In this document: positions 27,094-33,742 of the stretch, one piece after another
Layout of the letters: each line of letters opens with the position of its first letter
How positions within the stretch are numbered: the first letter of the stretch is position 1
Assembly (NCBI GenBank): GCA_958439195.1
Contig: OY288160.1
Span: 186,001 to 250,000, forward strand
Reading direction: 5' to 3'
DNA length: 64,000 nucleotides
DNA from: an uncultured Paracoccaceae bacterium
GTDB lineage: Bacteria > Pseudomonadota > Alphaproteobacteria > Rhodobacterales > Rhodobacteraceae
Made by a program: the position numbers and the translations under genes
Notes under the pieces: generated by a model
Told to the model about the DNA's origin: nothing
The model's input: only the letters and a program-made list of their open reading frames with translations
The model's database searches: none

Positions 27094-27429
27094 TCATCGA
27101 TGGTAATCCACCACCTCGATGATCCGAATTGCTGTAACTTTTCTAAGGTCGCCTTCCTCACGAGCCAGCTCGTCGTCAGGAGGCCACAAAGGTTCGAACA
27201 CAAGCCGCCAGTTTCCAGTCACATCGACGGCGAAATGCCCCGCGTCCTTTCCCGTCAAAGGGTGACACCGTGGGGGCGGTTCACTGGGTACGTCCGCCAG
27301 AGTATGGGCATTCTTCAGCACCCCAAGCCTCATCTTCAGGCGCTTGGCCCTATCGCCATAGGCCTTGACCATCTCTGCGTCAGACTCCAGCTGCTTTCGC
27401 AGCTTCCTGGTTGCGTACTCAAAGTGCAT
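27094..27429 (-). CDS. higB: HigB-like toxin (RelE/ParE superfamily)
   Basis: 111 residues from the ATG at 27429; a GTG one codon upstream is the alternative. Motifs such as AKRLKMRLGVLKNAHTLAD, PRCHPLTGKDAGHFAVDV and NWRLVFEP followed by IRIIEVVDYHR match HigB/RelE-type mRNA interferases. The family cuts mRNA at the ribosome. The antitoxin gene follows 18 bp downstream. A palindrome just upstream may be the operon operator. Confidence 0.85.
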   Translation of the reverse strand: MHFEYATRKLRKQLESDAEMVKAYGDRAKRLKMRLGVLKNAHTLADVPSEPPPRCHPLTGKDAGHFAVDVTGNWRLVFEPLWPPDDELAREEGDLRKVTAIRIIEVVDYHR

Positions 27430-27442
27430 CACGGCGCCTGCG

Positions 27443-27457
27443 TTACCTGCCAGGTAA
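27443..27457 (-). promoter_or_regulatory. palindromic operator candidate for higBA
   Basis: The perfect palindrome TTACCTG-C-CAGGTAA lies 14 bp upstream of the higB ATG. A second, looser GTTAC/GTAAC pair is centred ~20 bp further upstream (27470-27487). The position fits autoregulation by the XRE domain of the antitoxin. Confidence 0.55.
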
Positions 27458-27895
27458 TACCTTATGAATCGTTACGCAACGGGTAACACGCAGGCGCGAC
27501 CTTGGGAAGCGTACAACTTCCGCAACCGTTGCCTTGGGGATTCAGCTCGGCCCGTGCACGCAGTGGGCCTGCGCCTGCATGATGCAGTTGCCGCGCATGG
27601 GGGCTGCCGCGCCGAAAGGCCTAAATGACGCCCGGACGCTGGTCGTGGCTGGACGAAAGATCCGCGGCAGCTCACTGCAAAATCTGGACATGAGAGCCGG
27701 ATAGATTCATCCTCGATCCGATCCACCGGATGCCCTCACTGAACACCTAGGCAATCCCGTCAAATGGTAAAGATGGACGGCTCAAAAATTACGATTAACC
27801 ACGTGATCGTACACCATTCGATGGTCGCAAGCCATCGCTTCGCCCAGTCGTTTATGGTGGTTAGTGCCCAACCCTGCTTCAATTAGGAAACGTTT
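27458..27895. other. intergenic region upstream of the glycosyltransferase gene
   Basis: About 440 bp between divergent higB and the glycosyltransferase gene. The 84-codon frame at 27472-27726 is Cys/Arg/Pro-rich and looks like chance. The stretch GGCCTGCGCCTG...TGCAGTTGCCG near 27560 resembles part of the conserved right-end repeat (GGCCTGCGCCTGG...TGCAGTAGCCG at 50693). This may be an old island-end fragment. Promoters for both flanking units should be here. Confidence 0.45.
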
Positions 27896-29725
27896 GTGCT
27901 CATAGTTCTGATAGCGACTGAATGGGGGCCGGCAGAGGGAGGGATCAACGCCTTCAATCAGTCCCTTGCCATAGGGTTGGCCAAGGTGGGCGCGCCGTCT
28001 GTCAAGGTCGCCTGTGCAATCACCGGCTGGTCCCATGATGCCAAACTCAACGCCGAAAAGGACGGCGTGATGCTCCTGCCCGTTAAGGGCGGACACGATG
28101 GGCGACCGATTGAGCCTTGCGCCGGTGAGATCGTGGCCTTGCTCAAGAACCACGGTGTTCACGAGCCCGTGGACCTTTGGGTCGGACATGACGTGATCAC
28201 GGGTGGAGCGGCCGTCAGCGCAGCGGAGCACTGCGGACGCGTCGCGCTCATCCATCACATGGACTATCATGACTATCAGAATCTCGTTCCTGGTAACGGT
28301 GATAGGACGAGTGGGAACCATAAGCTCCAGACGAAAATCTTCTCAACCAAAGGAGCGCTGCTCTTCGGCGTTGGGAGCGAATTGGCGGAGACCGCTTCGC
28401 GGCTCTCGCTAAGCGACCGCAAGGCAGGTGTTCTTGTTCCGGGCTTCCCATCATCTTTTAGTAGGAACACCTCTGGGGACAGGACCGTTAGGGCGTTTGC
28501 ATCAGGGCGCTTCGAGATAAGTTCTGAACCGCTCAAACAGAGCCGATTAGCCGCTGCGGCATTAGGGTTGGCCATCAAGAACAGCAATGATCTGGTCGAC
28601 GCACTGAGAGCTGCATCACTTTCCATCCTGGGCGTTGAGGAGGCTAGGATAAAGGTTGGTGAGCTCGAGGAACTTGCCATCAGGGAAGCGGGGCGACATG
28701 TGAACGTCGTACCGGGCGGGTTTGACAACGATTCGACAGCCGTTGTGGATCAGTTGGTTCAGTCGAATCTTGCCATCATGCCCTCCTATCGCGAGGGCTT
28801 CGGGCTTGCCGGATGGGAAGCTATAGGCTGTGAGGTCCCGCTAATTCTTGGGCGCGAAACCGGCCTCTTTAAGCTCATCGAGAAGACCTTGGGTGGGGCC
28901 GGAACCGGGTGCCTCGCAGGAATCGATCTCAAGGGCGGCGACCTCAATGCCGACGACAAAAAGAACGTTGCCGAAGCAATCATCAAGATCGCGAAGAATC
29001 TGGCGAAGGCAAAGGCGGACGCAGTGGCGTTGAAGAGGCAGCTCATCGCCGTGCATGGATGCACCTGGGCTAACACCGCCGATCAGTTCTACGCGCATCT
29101 CAAGGCAGAGAATTTAGTGTTCGTTCATAGCAGTACGGTACATTCCGACGGTCCCGAGCGACCCAACGATAGGGACGCCTTCAAGTATTCGCACGCGAAT
29201 CACTTCATCGAATGCGCCGAACTTCAGGTAACGACAGGACAAGGCGGTCAGCCGACCGACTTCGAGATCATCGCAGAGCTCCGTTTTGGAACCACTCCGA
29301 TTCAGGCGCACAACGTCAGCGTTGATGTCTTCCTTAAGCGGGCCCGCCTCCAAGTTGTACCGCGTGAAGGGAGGATACGTGGCAACCGTTTAGGCGATCC
29401 ACCAAATCTACTTAACGGCATTGAGTCGCGTGCCGGAGGCGTTTGGGCACTAGAGGACCCGCTGGGTTCGGATGCGCTTCATGGAAAGGTGTTGGGTGAC
29501 GAGACTCTCTGTCGCATCCAGGCACCAGCGAACACTCCCTCGGGTGCGACCTTGGAATTGACTGCCGCCCGTCAGGACATAGGCTGCGTGTTCAAGTCTC
29601 CCCTTGGGAACAAGAGTCCTGAGAAGGCAACCGAGAAGGTGATGCAGATTTTCCTTCAGAACTGTATCGTGAAGGAGAAGAGCGGTTACATCGTTCTGAG
29701 TGAGGCAACCATAGATGGCCAATAG
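27896..29725 (+). CDS. GT4-type glycosyltransferase with ~200-residue C-terminal extension
   Basis: 609 residues from a GTG start with AGGAAA upstream. Residues 1-400 look like a GT-B fold, family-4 retaining glycosyltransferase: glycine-rich N-terminal EWGPAEGGINAFNQSLA, HHMDYHDYQN near 120-129, VVPGGFDNDS, and the catalytic EX7E motif SYREGFGLAGWEAIG (Glu300, Glu308). Residues 400-609 form a strand-rich domain (ANHFIECAELQVTTGQ ... TLELTAARQDIGCVF) that I do not recognise. There is no signal peptide or membrane segment, so it should act in the cytoplasm. The stop overlaps the next gene by 11 nt, indicating a two-gene operon. No polysaccharide genes are near, so a cell-surface role is not supported. 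A defence-type role with its partner is inferred from context only. Confidence 0.72.
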   Translation: MLIVLIATEWGPAEGGINAFNQSLAIGLAKVGAPSVKVACAITGWSHDAKLNAEKDGVMLLPVKGGHDGRPIEPCAGEIVALLKNHGVHEPVDLWVGHDVITGGAAVSAAEHCGRVALIHHMDYHDYQNLVPGNGDRTSGNHKLQTKIFSTKGALLFGVGSELAETASRLSLSDRKAGVLVPGFPSSFSRNTSGDRTVRAFASGRFEISSEPLKQSRLAAAALGLAIKNSNDLVDALRAASLSILGVEEARIKVGELEELAIREAGRHVNVVPGGFDNDSTAVVDQLVQSNLAIMPSYREGFGLAGWEAIGCEVPLILGRETGLFKLIEKTLGGAGTGCLAGIDLKGGDLNADDKKNVAEAIIKIAKNLAKAKADAVALKRQLIAVHGCTWANTADQFYAHLKAENLVFVHSSTVHSDGPERPNDRDAFKYSHANHFIECAELQVTTGQGGQPTDFEIIAELRFGTTPIQAHNVSVDVFLKRARLQVVPREGRIRGNRLGDPPNLLNGIESRAGGVWALEDPLGSDALHGKVLGDETLCRIQAPANTPSGATLELTAARQDIGCVFKSPLGNKSPEKATEKVMQIFLQNCIVKEKSGYIVLSEATIDGQ

Positions 29726-31112
29726 TCTTGGGTTAAATGATGATCAGGAACGCGTACTTGCCGAGATTATCAAGGCCGATGGTGCAGATTTTTCTGTCCT
29801 CGTCAGCGTCGCCGGATTGGACCCCTCGGTCGACTTTAGGGCCGCCGACCTTCGCGGTGTAGACTTTGGCCACAGCGACCTCGATGGATTCGACTTCTCC
29901 GACGCTGACCTCAGCGGCTGCCGGTTCGACAGAGCGAGCCTCAAGGGCGCGATCTTCATGAACAACCGGGACGAGGGCACCGTCTGGCCGAGGCCTCCTT
30001 CCGAACGGCGACTATCTCGTGCCGTTCTGCGCGCGACCACGGATTCCGAGCTGCATTCGTTTCAACGTGAGGCATTGTCGAAAATCGTCGCGGCGCTAGT
30101 AAAAGGAATTGAGCGTCCCGTAGTCCTTATGCCGCCCGGGACCGGCCGGACGAGTTTGCTTGAGGCACTGCTGTCGGAACTGGATAATCGCGACATGCTC
30201 GGTGTCGCGCTTGTTTATGCACCCACGCAGAGCTCTGTCGAGCAATTGCGACACCGCTTCTCTTACAGGTTTGGCTCCGATGCAGTGGCTCGTTCGAACT
30301 TCAAGGATACGGAAGCTCCATTCGATGCAAGAGTGATCGTGGCGGGGATTTCTTCTCTGCGCACGGAAACATCGCAGTACTCTCCTACTCCAACTTTCGG
30401 TGATGTTACCCACATCTTCATTTTCGATTCTGTGCCGACTTCTTCTCGTTTGCACTATCTTACTTCTCGGTACCCGGGAGTGCAGATCGTTAGTTTCACT
30501 GGTTCACGCCTGACTGCAGAAGTGCACCGCGCCCCACTTATCCAGGGCGGCGAGATCGTCTTCGACCTCTCATACGGGCAAGCTGTGAGAGCAGAACTGC
30601 TAACGCCTGCAGAAATTCACGGCTATCCATCACTAGGCAGCGTGGAGCATGCTGAAGACGAGGAAATGCGACTGATCGTGTCCGAAGTGCTCGAGGTGTT
30701 GCGGCGCATGCCCATCGATGCCGTCGGGGGCATCGTCTGCCGAAACACAGCCAGCGTGCGAAAGCTGGCGCATGCGCTTCATGACGGCATCGGCAATCAC
30801 CCTCGGAGCCGTTCAGGAATCCAACGGGTCGTGCAGCACACCTCTCCGAGCGCTGATGAAAGCTTGGTGCGAGCCGCATTGGACCTACCCGGAACCGTGC
30901 TCCTTATGAACGATGTCGTTGCATCCAACTTCGATTGGGCAGTGCTCGACTATGCAATCGTTTTGGACCGTCTTAGGTCCCCCGAGCATCTTGCATTTGT
31001 CCGGCGCAGACCAGGTCGCAAACAGGGGCTGCAGGTCATCGATTACATGCAGAATTTCGATTGGATAGGTCCAGGGAGGGGGTGGATCGGGAGCGTGCCT
31101 ACGCCTGGTTGA
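29715..31112 (+). CDS. pentapeptide-repeat protein fused to a degenerate SF2 helicase
   Basis: 465 residues. An N-terminal helix (1-36) is followed by a short pentapeptide-repeat block (about 38-82: VDFRAADLRGVDF, DLDGFDFSDADLSGCRF). From about 112 there is an SF2 helicase core: a Q-like motif ELHSFQREALSKI, motif I MPPGTGRTSL (139-148, usual Lys replaced by Arg), motif II IFIFDSV (235-241, the DExx acidic residue replaced by Ser), a motif III-like SFTGS, and a motif VI-like FVRRRPGRKQ. Loss of the Walker A Lys and the motif II Glu suggests weak or no ATPase activity. The start lies inside the glycosyltransferase stop region (11-nt overlap). The last 13 codons fall inside the conserved island right-end repeat. 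It may be a sensor partner of the glycosyltransferase; I know of no characterised equivalent. Confidence 0.7.
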   Translation: MANSLGLNDDQERVLAEIIKADGADFSVLVSVAGLDPSVDFRAADLRGVDFGHSDLDGFDFSDADLSGCRFDRASLKGAIFMNNRDEGTVWPRPPSERRLSRAVLRATTDSELHSFQREALSKIVAALVKGIERPVVLMPPGTGRTSLLEALLSELDNRDMLGVALVYAPTQSSVEQLRHRFSYRFGSDAVARSNFKDTEAPFDARVIVAGISSLRTETSQYSPTPTFGDVTHIFIFDSVPTSSRLHYLTSRYPGVQIVSFTGSRLTAEVHRAPLIQGGEIVFDLSYGQAVRAELLTPAEIHGYPSLGSVEHAEDEEMRLIVSEVLEVLRRMPIDAVGGIVCRNTASVRKLAHALHDGIGNHPRSRSGIQRVVQHTSPSADESLVRAALDLPGTVLLMNDVVASNFDWAVLDYAIVLDRLRSPEHLAFVRRRPGRKQGLQVIDYMQNFDWIGPGRGWIGSVPTPG

Positions 31113-31488
31113 TGCAGTAGCCGTGCTTGGGGTGGGTTGGCCCAGGGTTTGACCTGTTTGCAGGGTTTGCCAGCGCTGCTGCTAGCCTACTAGCGGCGTA
31201 GGGCGGGTGCCCAAGTGGGCTGGCCACCAACCCGTGCGCGAGCCGCCAGATGTCTGGCGCTTGCTCAAGGTGGTGGTCCCTACTAGTAGGGGATTAGTAG
31301 GGTTTGTTCCTCTAAGGTTCTCTAGTGGTGTCTGAGGTGGTCCAAAGGTGAGACTGAAAACTTTTGTTTTGAAGCAGAGTGTTAGCGTGCTCTAGGAAGC
31401 TTGCGCTAACCCCGTCCAACGACCCTTGCGCAAAATTCGTAATGATGGGGTCGGGGGTTCGAGTCCCTTCAGCGGCACCATCCTTCTC
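31071..31488. repeat. conserved right-end segment, island 1 copy
   Basis: 418 bp matching 50669-51086 at a constant offset of 19,598 with no net indel. It includes the perfect palindrome CCCTACTAGTAGGG (31278-31291), followed by ATTAGTAGGG, the sequence CGTCCAACG, and the 54-bp att repeat at its end. It probably carries recombinase arm-type or accessory sites. Apart from the last codons of the upstream gene it holds no gene. Confidence 0.9.
31435..31488 (+). repeat. att site, middle (junction of islands 1 and 2)
   Basis: An exact 54-bp copy of the att repeat. It includes the tRNA-Thr 3' half and CCA but no 5' half, so it is not a tRNA gene. It is preceded by GCGCAAA and followed by TCAGACGGAG, the left end of island 2. 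It is the shared attR/attL of the tandem array. Confidence 0.93.
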
Positions 31489-31716
31489 TCAGACGGAGAC
31501 CTATAGTGCCATTTAGTGTTCGCAAACACTAGCACTGGTCTTTCCCAAATCAGTTAGCACCAGGCGAGTGCTTTTGCACTGTGGGACGCTTTCGAGAACC
31601 ATAGCTATGCTTGCAGATCGCCTTCTCGACAAGCGAAGGACATGGCATAAGCATAGACAGCCAGTAGCTGTGAAAGTAGCGTTTCGATCATTAGAACAGG
31701 TTTTCTGGACGCGCTT

Positions 31717-32391
31717 ATGGACCTGACTGATCGTTTCAAAGACCAGTTCATCAAGATGGTGCGCGAATATGCCGTCGCCATCGGCCGGGATTACGACCAG
31801 TATTACGAACCCAACTTCAACAACCTTGCGAAGCTTTCTGAATCTGACCTCGCGCAGTTCTTCCGTTCTATTGATAATCAATGTGTCGCTGTGCCGGGGG
31901 ATGGGCATCTCTACGTCGGAGGCACCCGAGAGCGGATATTCGACCATGGTGTAAAGACTAGGAAACCACGGTATGCTAAGGTTTGCATTGAGCCAGTTCT
32001 CTCTCAGGGCGCAATCGCTAGGCTGATGTTGGATTACGGTTGGCCGAGGGACGCTGTCAGAACACAATGGGGCGGGGGTAAGTTTGACTTGAGCGTATTC
32101 CGTAACGGGTCCTTAGAAATTCAGTGTGAGATTAAGGCCTCCGCAACCGAAGTTGTTGGTCTTGCCCAATTCCTAGTTCAGCGCAGCCGTGGTGCCGACT
32201 GCTTCCCTGATAGCCCCCAGAAACTGCACAACTGGTCGCGAAAGTTTGACGACCTTGCCCGAAACAAGCCAAAGCTGATCTGGGTCTTGGGGCCAGGTGG
32301 AGCAGAGCGCGTGTTGAGATTCTTGCCGAGCGATGCGTCAGAAGTTCTTGATTACGGAAACGCCGATCATTTGCACTTTGATAAGTCATGA
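31717..32391 (+). CDS. hypothetical protein with PD-(D/E)XK-like nuclease motif
   Basis: 224 residues of unknown family. The central part has GGGKFDLSVF (Asp124) and, after a turn, LEIQCEIKAS (Glu138, Lys140). This is the D...ExK arrangement of PD-(D/E)XK nucleases, preceded by a helix with WPRDAVRTQW. The C-terminal part (KLIWVLGPGGAERVLRFLP) looks like a further alpha/beta extension. The start has no strong ribosome-binding site. It stands alone at the left edge of island 2, so it may be a restriction-type nuclease or a fragment of a larger system. Function is not established. Confidence 0.55.
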   Translation: MDLTDRFKDQFIKMVREYAVAIGRDYDQYYEPNFNNLAKLSESDLAQFFRSIDNQCVAVPGDGHLYVGGTRERIFDHGVKTRKPRYAKVCIEPVLSQGAIARLMLDYGWPRDAVRTQWGGGKFDLSVFRNGSLEIQCEIKASATEVVGLAQFLVQRSRGADCFPDSPQKLHNWSRKFDDLARNKPKLIWVLGPGGAERVLRFLPSDASEVLDYGNADHLHFDKS

Positions 32392-32711
32392 ATCAGTCCT
32401 GTTGCTGATCTGACACGAAAGTGCGCCTTTGTTTTGTCTAGAATGCGCGCAAGGGATTTTGTCCGTTGCAGGCGGAGATCGAAGTGAAGCGCCGCAGGAA
32501 CGCCACCAAGACCAGTACACTCGAGGGAAGAACCCGGAATCTCCCAAGAAGAGGCGGATGGTGGACGCTGGAATTTAAGGTTGAAGGCTAGCCTTGCCGG
32601 TTGCATCCACCTAAGGCGCCCGCAGCGGCCCGTACAGGGCGTTAAGGGCTGGTGGGCACCAAATGGCTTAGGCGTGCCCCGCACATGCCCTATGGGCGCG
32701 GCTGGTGCTTA
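32392..32711. other. intergenic region left of the IS5 element
   Basis: About 320 bp without a convincing gene. It is GC-rich near 32590-32700. It ends with the TA that forms the target duplication of the IS element. Confidence 0.5.
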
Positions 32712-32785
32712 GGGTCAGGACCCATTAAACGGCTTGAGGCTGCCCTTCCTGCGTGATTCAAGCTCCCGAACTGACGGGGGTGAAG

Positions 32786-33124
32786 ATGAGCAACCTTTTC
32801 TGGCTGACCGACGAGCAGATGGAGCGGTTGACGCCGTTCTTTCCGAAGAGCCATGGCAAGCCGCGATTGGATGATCGGCGTGTGTTGAGCGGGATAATCT
32901 TCATCAATCGCAATGGCTTGCGGTGGTGTGATGCTCCGCGTGAGTATGGCCCGCCGAAGACGCTCTACAACCGTTGGAAGCGGTGGGGTGACATGGGGGT
33001 CTTCGCCCGGATGATGGAGGGACTGGCCTCCGAGAGCGGCGACCGGAAGACGATCATGATCGACGCGACCTACCTGAAGGCGCACCGCACGGCTTCGAGC
33101 CTGCGGGCGAAAAAGGGGGCCTGA
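32786..33124 (+). CDS. IS5-family transposase, OrfA part
   Basis: 112 residues from the ATG at 32786 (MSNLFWLTDEQMERLTPFFP). It contains the DUF4096-like N-terminal domain (DDRRVLSGIIFINRNGLRWC) and the first catalytic Asp in IMIDATYLKAHRTA. It ends just after the A/G tract AAAAAGGGGGC, the usual place for programmed frameshifting into OrfB. A full transposase needs a net +1 change of frame there. Confidence 0.9.
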   Translation: MSNLFWLTDEQMERLTPFFPKSHGKPRLDDRRVLSGIIFINRNGLRWCDAPREYGPPKTLYNRWKRWGDMGVFARMMEGLASESGDRKTIMIDATYLKAHRTASSLRAKKGA

Positions 33125-33554
33125 CGACCAGCGCGGGCGTCTGATCGGGCGGACGAAGGGCGGGCTGAACACCAAGCTGCATGCCGTCACCGACGCCAAG
33201 GGACGGCCCCTGAAGTTCTTCATGACCGCAGGCCAGGTCAGTGACTATACCGGAGCCGCCGCCCTGCTGGGATGTCTGCCCGCCGCCGAGTGGATGATCG
33301 CGGATCGCGGTTATGACGCAGACTGGTTCCGAGAAGCGTTGAAAGACAAGGGGATACGTCCATGCATTCCCGGTCGGAAGTCGCGCGGCAAAGCTGTCCG
33401 CTACGACAAGCGCCGCTATCGCTGCCGCAACCGCATCGAGATCATGTTCGGTCGCCTGAAAGACTGGCGCAGGGTCGCAACCCGCTATGACAGATGCGCC
33501 AAAACCTTTCTCTCCGCCGTCGCTCTCGCGGCCACCGTCATGTTCTGGCTGTGA
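33120..33554 (+). CDS. IS5-family transposase, OrfB part
   Basis: About 144 codons in the frame +1 relative to OrfA, read as DDQRGRLIGRTKGGLNTKLH onwards. It carries the second catalytic Asp (MIADRGYDADWF) and the Glu (RIEIMFGRLKDWRRV), completing the DDE triad with OrfA. The first in-frame ATG is at 33222, which would miss the N-terminal part, so expression by frameshift from OrfA is more likely. The element looks intact and potentially active. Confidence 0.85.
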   Translation, partial: PDDQRGRLIGRTKGGLNTKLHAVTDAKGRPLKFFMTAGQVSDYTGAAALLGCLPAAEWMIADRGYDADWFREALKDKGIRPCIPGRKSRGKAVRYDKRRYRCRNRIEIMFGRLKDWRRVATRYDRCAKTFLSAVALAATVMFWL

Positions 33555-33663
33555 AAATCAATGAGTCTGGAGCCTAACAGCGGGTTCCGGTTTAACCATA
33601 TGATTTTGAACACTTTGTACCTTGTAACCGTAACTTAGCGCGGAAAGGTTCAGAAATAAAAAT

Positions 33664-33687
33664 GGCGGGGCGCCACAGCGCCCCGCC
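33664..33687 (-). terminator. rho-independent terminator after the VapE-type gene
   Basis: A perfect 10-bp GC stem, GGCGGGGCGC / GCGCCCCGCC, with a CACA loop, followed on the minus strand by ATTTTTATTT. It lies 56 nt past the stop of the VapE-type gene. Just before it, GTTAC is repeated several times (33714-33730). Confidence 0.9.
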
Positions 33688-33742
33688 GGGTAGTGCAGGC
33701 TAGTTTGGGCCTTATGTTACGTTACATGTTACTCCCGGCAGG

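Larger units (their letters stand above)
8647..31434. mobile_element. genomic island 1 at tRNA-Thr (22.8 kb)
   Basis: Bounded by the 54-bp att repeats at 8647 and 31435. It contains its own tyrosine recombinase (21799-22959), AlpA-like regulators and a prim-pol/helicase gene. Cargo: Septu-like ptuAB, hsdRMS, an EVE-HNH nuclease, HigBA, and a glycosyltransferase plus degenerate helicase pair. Base composition is visibly more AT-rich than the flanks, notably in 8.8-11.3 kb. The integrase lies in the middle rather than next to an att site. No phage structural, packaging or conjugation genes are visible, so it resembles a satellite-type or integrative defence island. Horizontal origin is inferred from these features. 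Confidence 0.9.
32712..33574 (+). mobile_element. IS5-family insertion sequence (863 bp)
   Basis: The ends are imperfect inverted repeats: left GGGTCAGGACCCATT and right (complement) GGCTCCAGACTCATT. The element is flanked by the target duplication TA at 32710-32711 and 33575-33576, typical of the IS427-like group. It contains two overlapping transposase frames. It interrupts the region between the PD-(D/E)XK-like gene and the VapE-type gene without visibly breaking a gene. Confidence 0.85.

Noticed and set aside
27472..27726. 84-codon open frame upstream of the glycosyltransferase gene
   Set aside because: Rich in Cys, Arg and Pro in the manner of chance frames in GC-rich DNA, with no ribosome site and no family-like sequence.
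31435..31488. Possible second tRNA-Thr gene (also at 51033)
   Set aside because: Only the 3' half is present; the 5' acceptor strand and D arm are absent, so these are att copies.
33700..33740. GTTAC repeats before the VapE gene end as iteron origin
   Set aside because: Only three or four irregular copies and located at the 3' end of the gene; too little to call an origin.
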